From contig JAVBMF010000001.1 of assembly GCA_031552735.1 (NCBI GenBank), positions 19,658 through 83,657 on the forward strand: a stretch of 64,000 bases of DNA, written 5' to 3'. The position numbers and the translations under genes are program-made. Positions 63,442 to 64,000 of the stretch are shown here, one piece after another (within the stretch, counting starts at the first letter, position 1; the number at the start of each line of letters is the position of its first letter). The notes under the pieces are model-generated. The model was given only the letters and a program-made list of their open reading frames with translations. It was not told the origin of the DNA and searched no databases. Source of the stretch: JAVBUY01 sp031552735 (GTDB lineage Bacteria > Bacillota > Clostridia > Christensenellales > Aristaeellaceae).

Positions 63442-63726
63442 TTATTCGCAATCAAAAATGACTTTGTGCGCGATATACCGCGCGAACCGATCTTTCCACT
63501 GCTGATGGAGCTCTGATTGATCAAAGACTTCAAGCGCCGACTGCGCACAATCTATGCGGATCATCAGGTCGTATCGCTTTTCGGAAAAGAGGATGGCGGG
63601 GCGAACCGAAACCGAGGAAATGCCCGCGATACGCATGGCATCGCTGAACAGCAACGAAATTTCTTGATACAAGCGCTGCCGGTCCTCGACGGCTGCATGG
63701 TATTTCACGAGAATGTAGTGTTTCAT
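63442..63726 (-). CDS. Dabb (stress-responsive A/B barrel) domain protein
   Basis: 94 aa. MKHYILVKYHAAVEDRQRL at the start and YDLMIRIDCAQSALEVFDQS with the closing HQQWKDRFARYIAHKVIFDCE are typical of the dimeric alpha/beta barrel family. ATG 63726 behind AAAGGAG; the frame upstream is not coding. Role unknown; many members are orphan proteins near sugar loci. Confidence 0.82.
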   Translation of the reverse strand: MKHYILVKYHAAVEDRQRLYQEISLLFSDAMRIAGISSVSVRPAILFSEKRYDLMIRIDCAQSALEVFDQSELHQQWKDRFARYIAHKVIFDCE

Positions 63727-63807
63727 GGGTTTTGGTCTCCTTTGAGTGGTGAAATACAAGTATATCACGAAAAAAGCGCCGAACCATCAAAAACCCGCAA
63801 AAACTCT

Positions 63808-63836
63808 TTGACAAATGCGCCAGCCTCCAGTATAAT
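63808..63836 (+). promoter_or_regulatory. Promoter of the tRNA-Leu/tRNA-Gly unit
   Basis: TTGACA, 17 bp, TATAAT, 23 bases before tRNA-Leu: a full-consensus promoter. Confidence 0.85.
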
Positions 63837-63859
63837 ATCCCTTGCGCTGGATCGGGACT

Positions 63860-63943
63860 GCGGGCGTGGCGGAATGGCAGACGCGCCAGACTTAGGATCT
63901 GGTGCCGCAAGGCGTATGAGTTCAAGTCTCTTCGCCCGCACCA
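63860..63943 (+). tRNA. tRNA-Leu (UAG)
   Basis: Acceptor GCGGGCG/CGCCCGC. Anticodon stem CCAGA/TCTGG with loop CTTAGGA (anticodon TAG). It has the long class II variable arm (TGCCGCAAGGCG) and encoded CCA. Confidence 0.95.
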
Positions 63944-63959
63944 CTTTTCAATGGAGCAT

Positions 63960-64000
63960 GCGGTAGTAGCTCAGTGGTAGAGTGCCACCTTGCCAAGGTG
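63960..64000 (+). tRNA. tRNA-Gly (GCC), 3' part beyond the window
   Basis: Starts GCGGTAG. D arm AGCTCAGTGGTAGAGT, anticodon loop CTTGCCA with anticodon GCC. The window ends in the anticodon stem. It lies 16 bases after tRNA-Leu, in the same transcript. Confidence 0.9.

Overview
The window looks like a chromosomal segment of a GC-rich, spore-forming member of the Bacillota (class Clostridia). The evidence is a complete spoIIAA-spoIIAB-sigF operon, a PolC-type replicative polymerase, a tRNA-Cys-responsive T-box leader in front of cysE-cysS, the Gram-positive gene order rpsO-pnp-M16 peptidase, and consistent AGGAGG ribosome binding sites with vegetative promoters of the TTGACA-17-TATAAT type. 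An uncultured gut clostridium is plausible, but that placement is inference. No phage, insertion sequence, plasmid or CRISPR locus is visible.

Layout. 1-5.5 kb: a class A penicillin-binding protein (cut by the window edge), a short FtsH-type protease, a possibly frameshifted secreted Pro/Thr-rich protein and a polysaccharide deacetylase. 5.5-8.4 kb: a long inverted repeat, the sigF operon and a secreted unknown. 8.4-18.8 kb: a surface/adhesin-like block with a leaderless thioester-domain protein carrying a Cys-Pro triplet tail, an acyl-ACP thioesterase and a 2,656-residue protein of prealbumin-like and SdrD-B-like repeats. 18.8-29.1 kb: frr, a small PASTA-like ORF, uppS, cdsA, dxr, rseP, ispG and polC. 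29.1-37.7 kb: the rimP-nusA-rnpM-ylxQ-infB-rbfA-nrnA-truB-ribF operon. 37.7-42.1 kb: rpsO, pnp, an M16 peptidase and a dUTPase-like protein. 42.1-52.4 kb: small membrane proteins, a 45-bp duplicated repeat block, ppk1, T-box cysE-cysS, several small accessory genes, rmuC, a nitroreductase and tRNA-Lys. 52.4-63.4 kb: an IclR-controlled carbohydrate/acid-sugar utilisation locus. 63.4-64 kb: a Dabb-domain protein, tRNA-Leu and a partial tRNA-Gly.

How the genes work together. The central 24 kb are housekeeping genes: the isoprenoid/lipid-carrier and membrane-lipid run (uppS, cdsA, dxr, ispG), the regulated-proteolysis gene rseP, and the translation/RNA run (rimP to ribF, rpsO, pnp). The locus at 52.4-63.4 kb combines an LplB/YtcP-type ABC importer with its binding protein, a HpcH/HpaI aldolase, an RraA-type protein, a DHDPS/NAL-type aldolase and three related proteins with an FN3-like N-terminus and an Asp-box (sialidase-fold) beta-propeller and no export signal. 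It reads as uptake of an oligosaccharide followed by intracellular cleavage to keto-acid sugars. The substrate and the activity of the propellers cannot be assigned from sequence.

The two most unusual items outside known pathways are the leaderless thioester protein with Cys at every third residue next to the giant repeat protein, and a dispersed palindromic element. Two clear copies of that element (one inserted in frame inside nrnA, one intergenic) share flanks while the apical hairpin stems differ with compensatory changes. Two further intergenic stretches are possible relatives.
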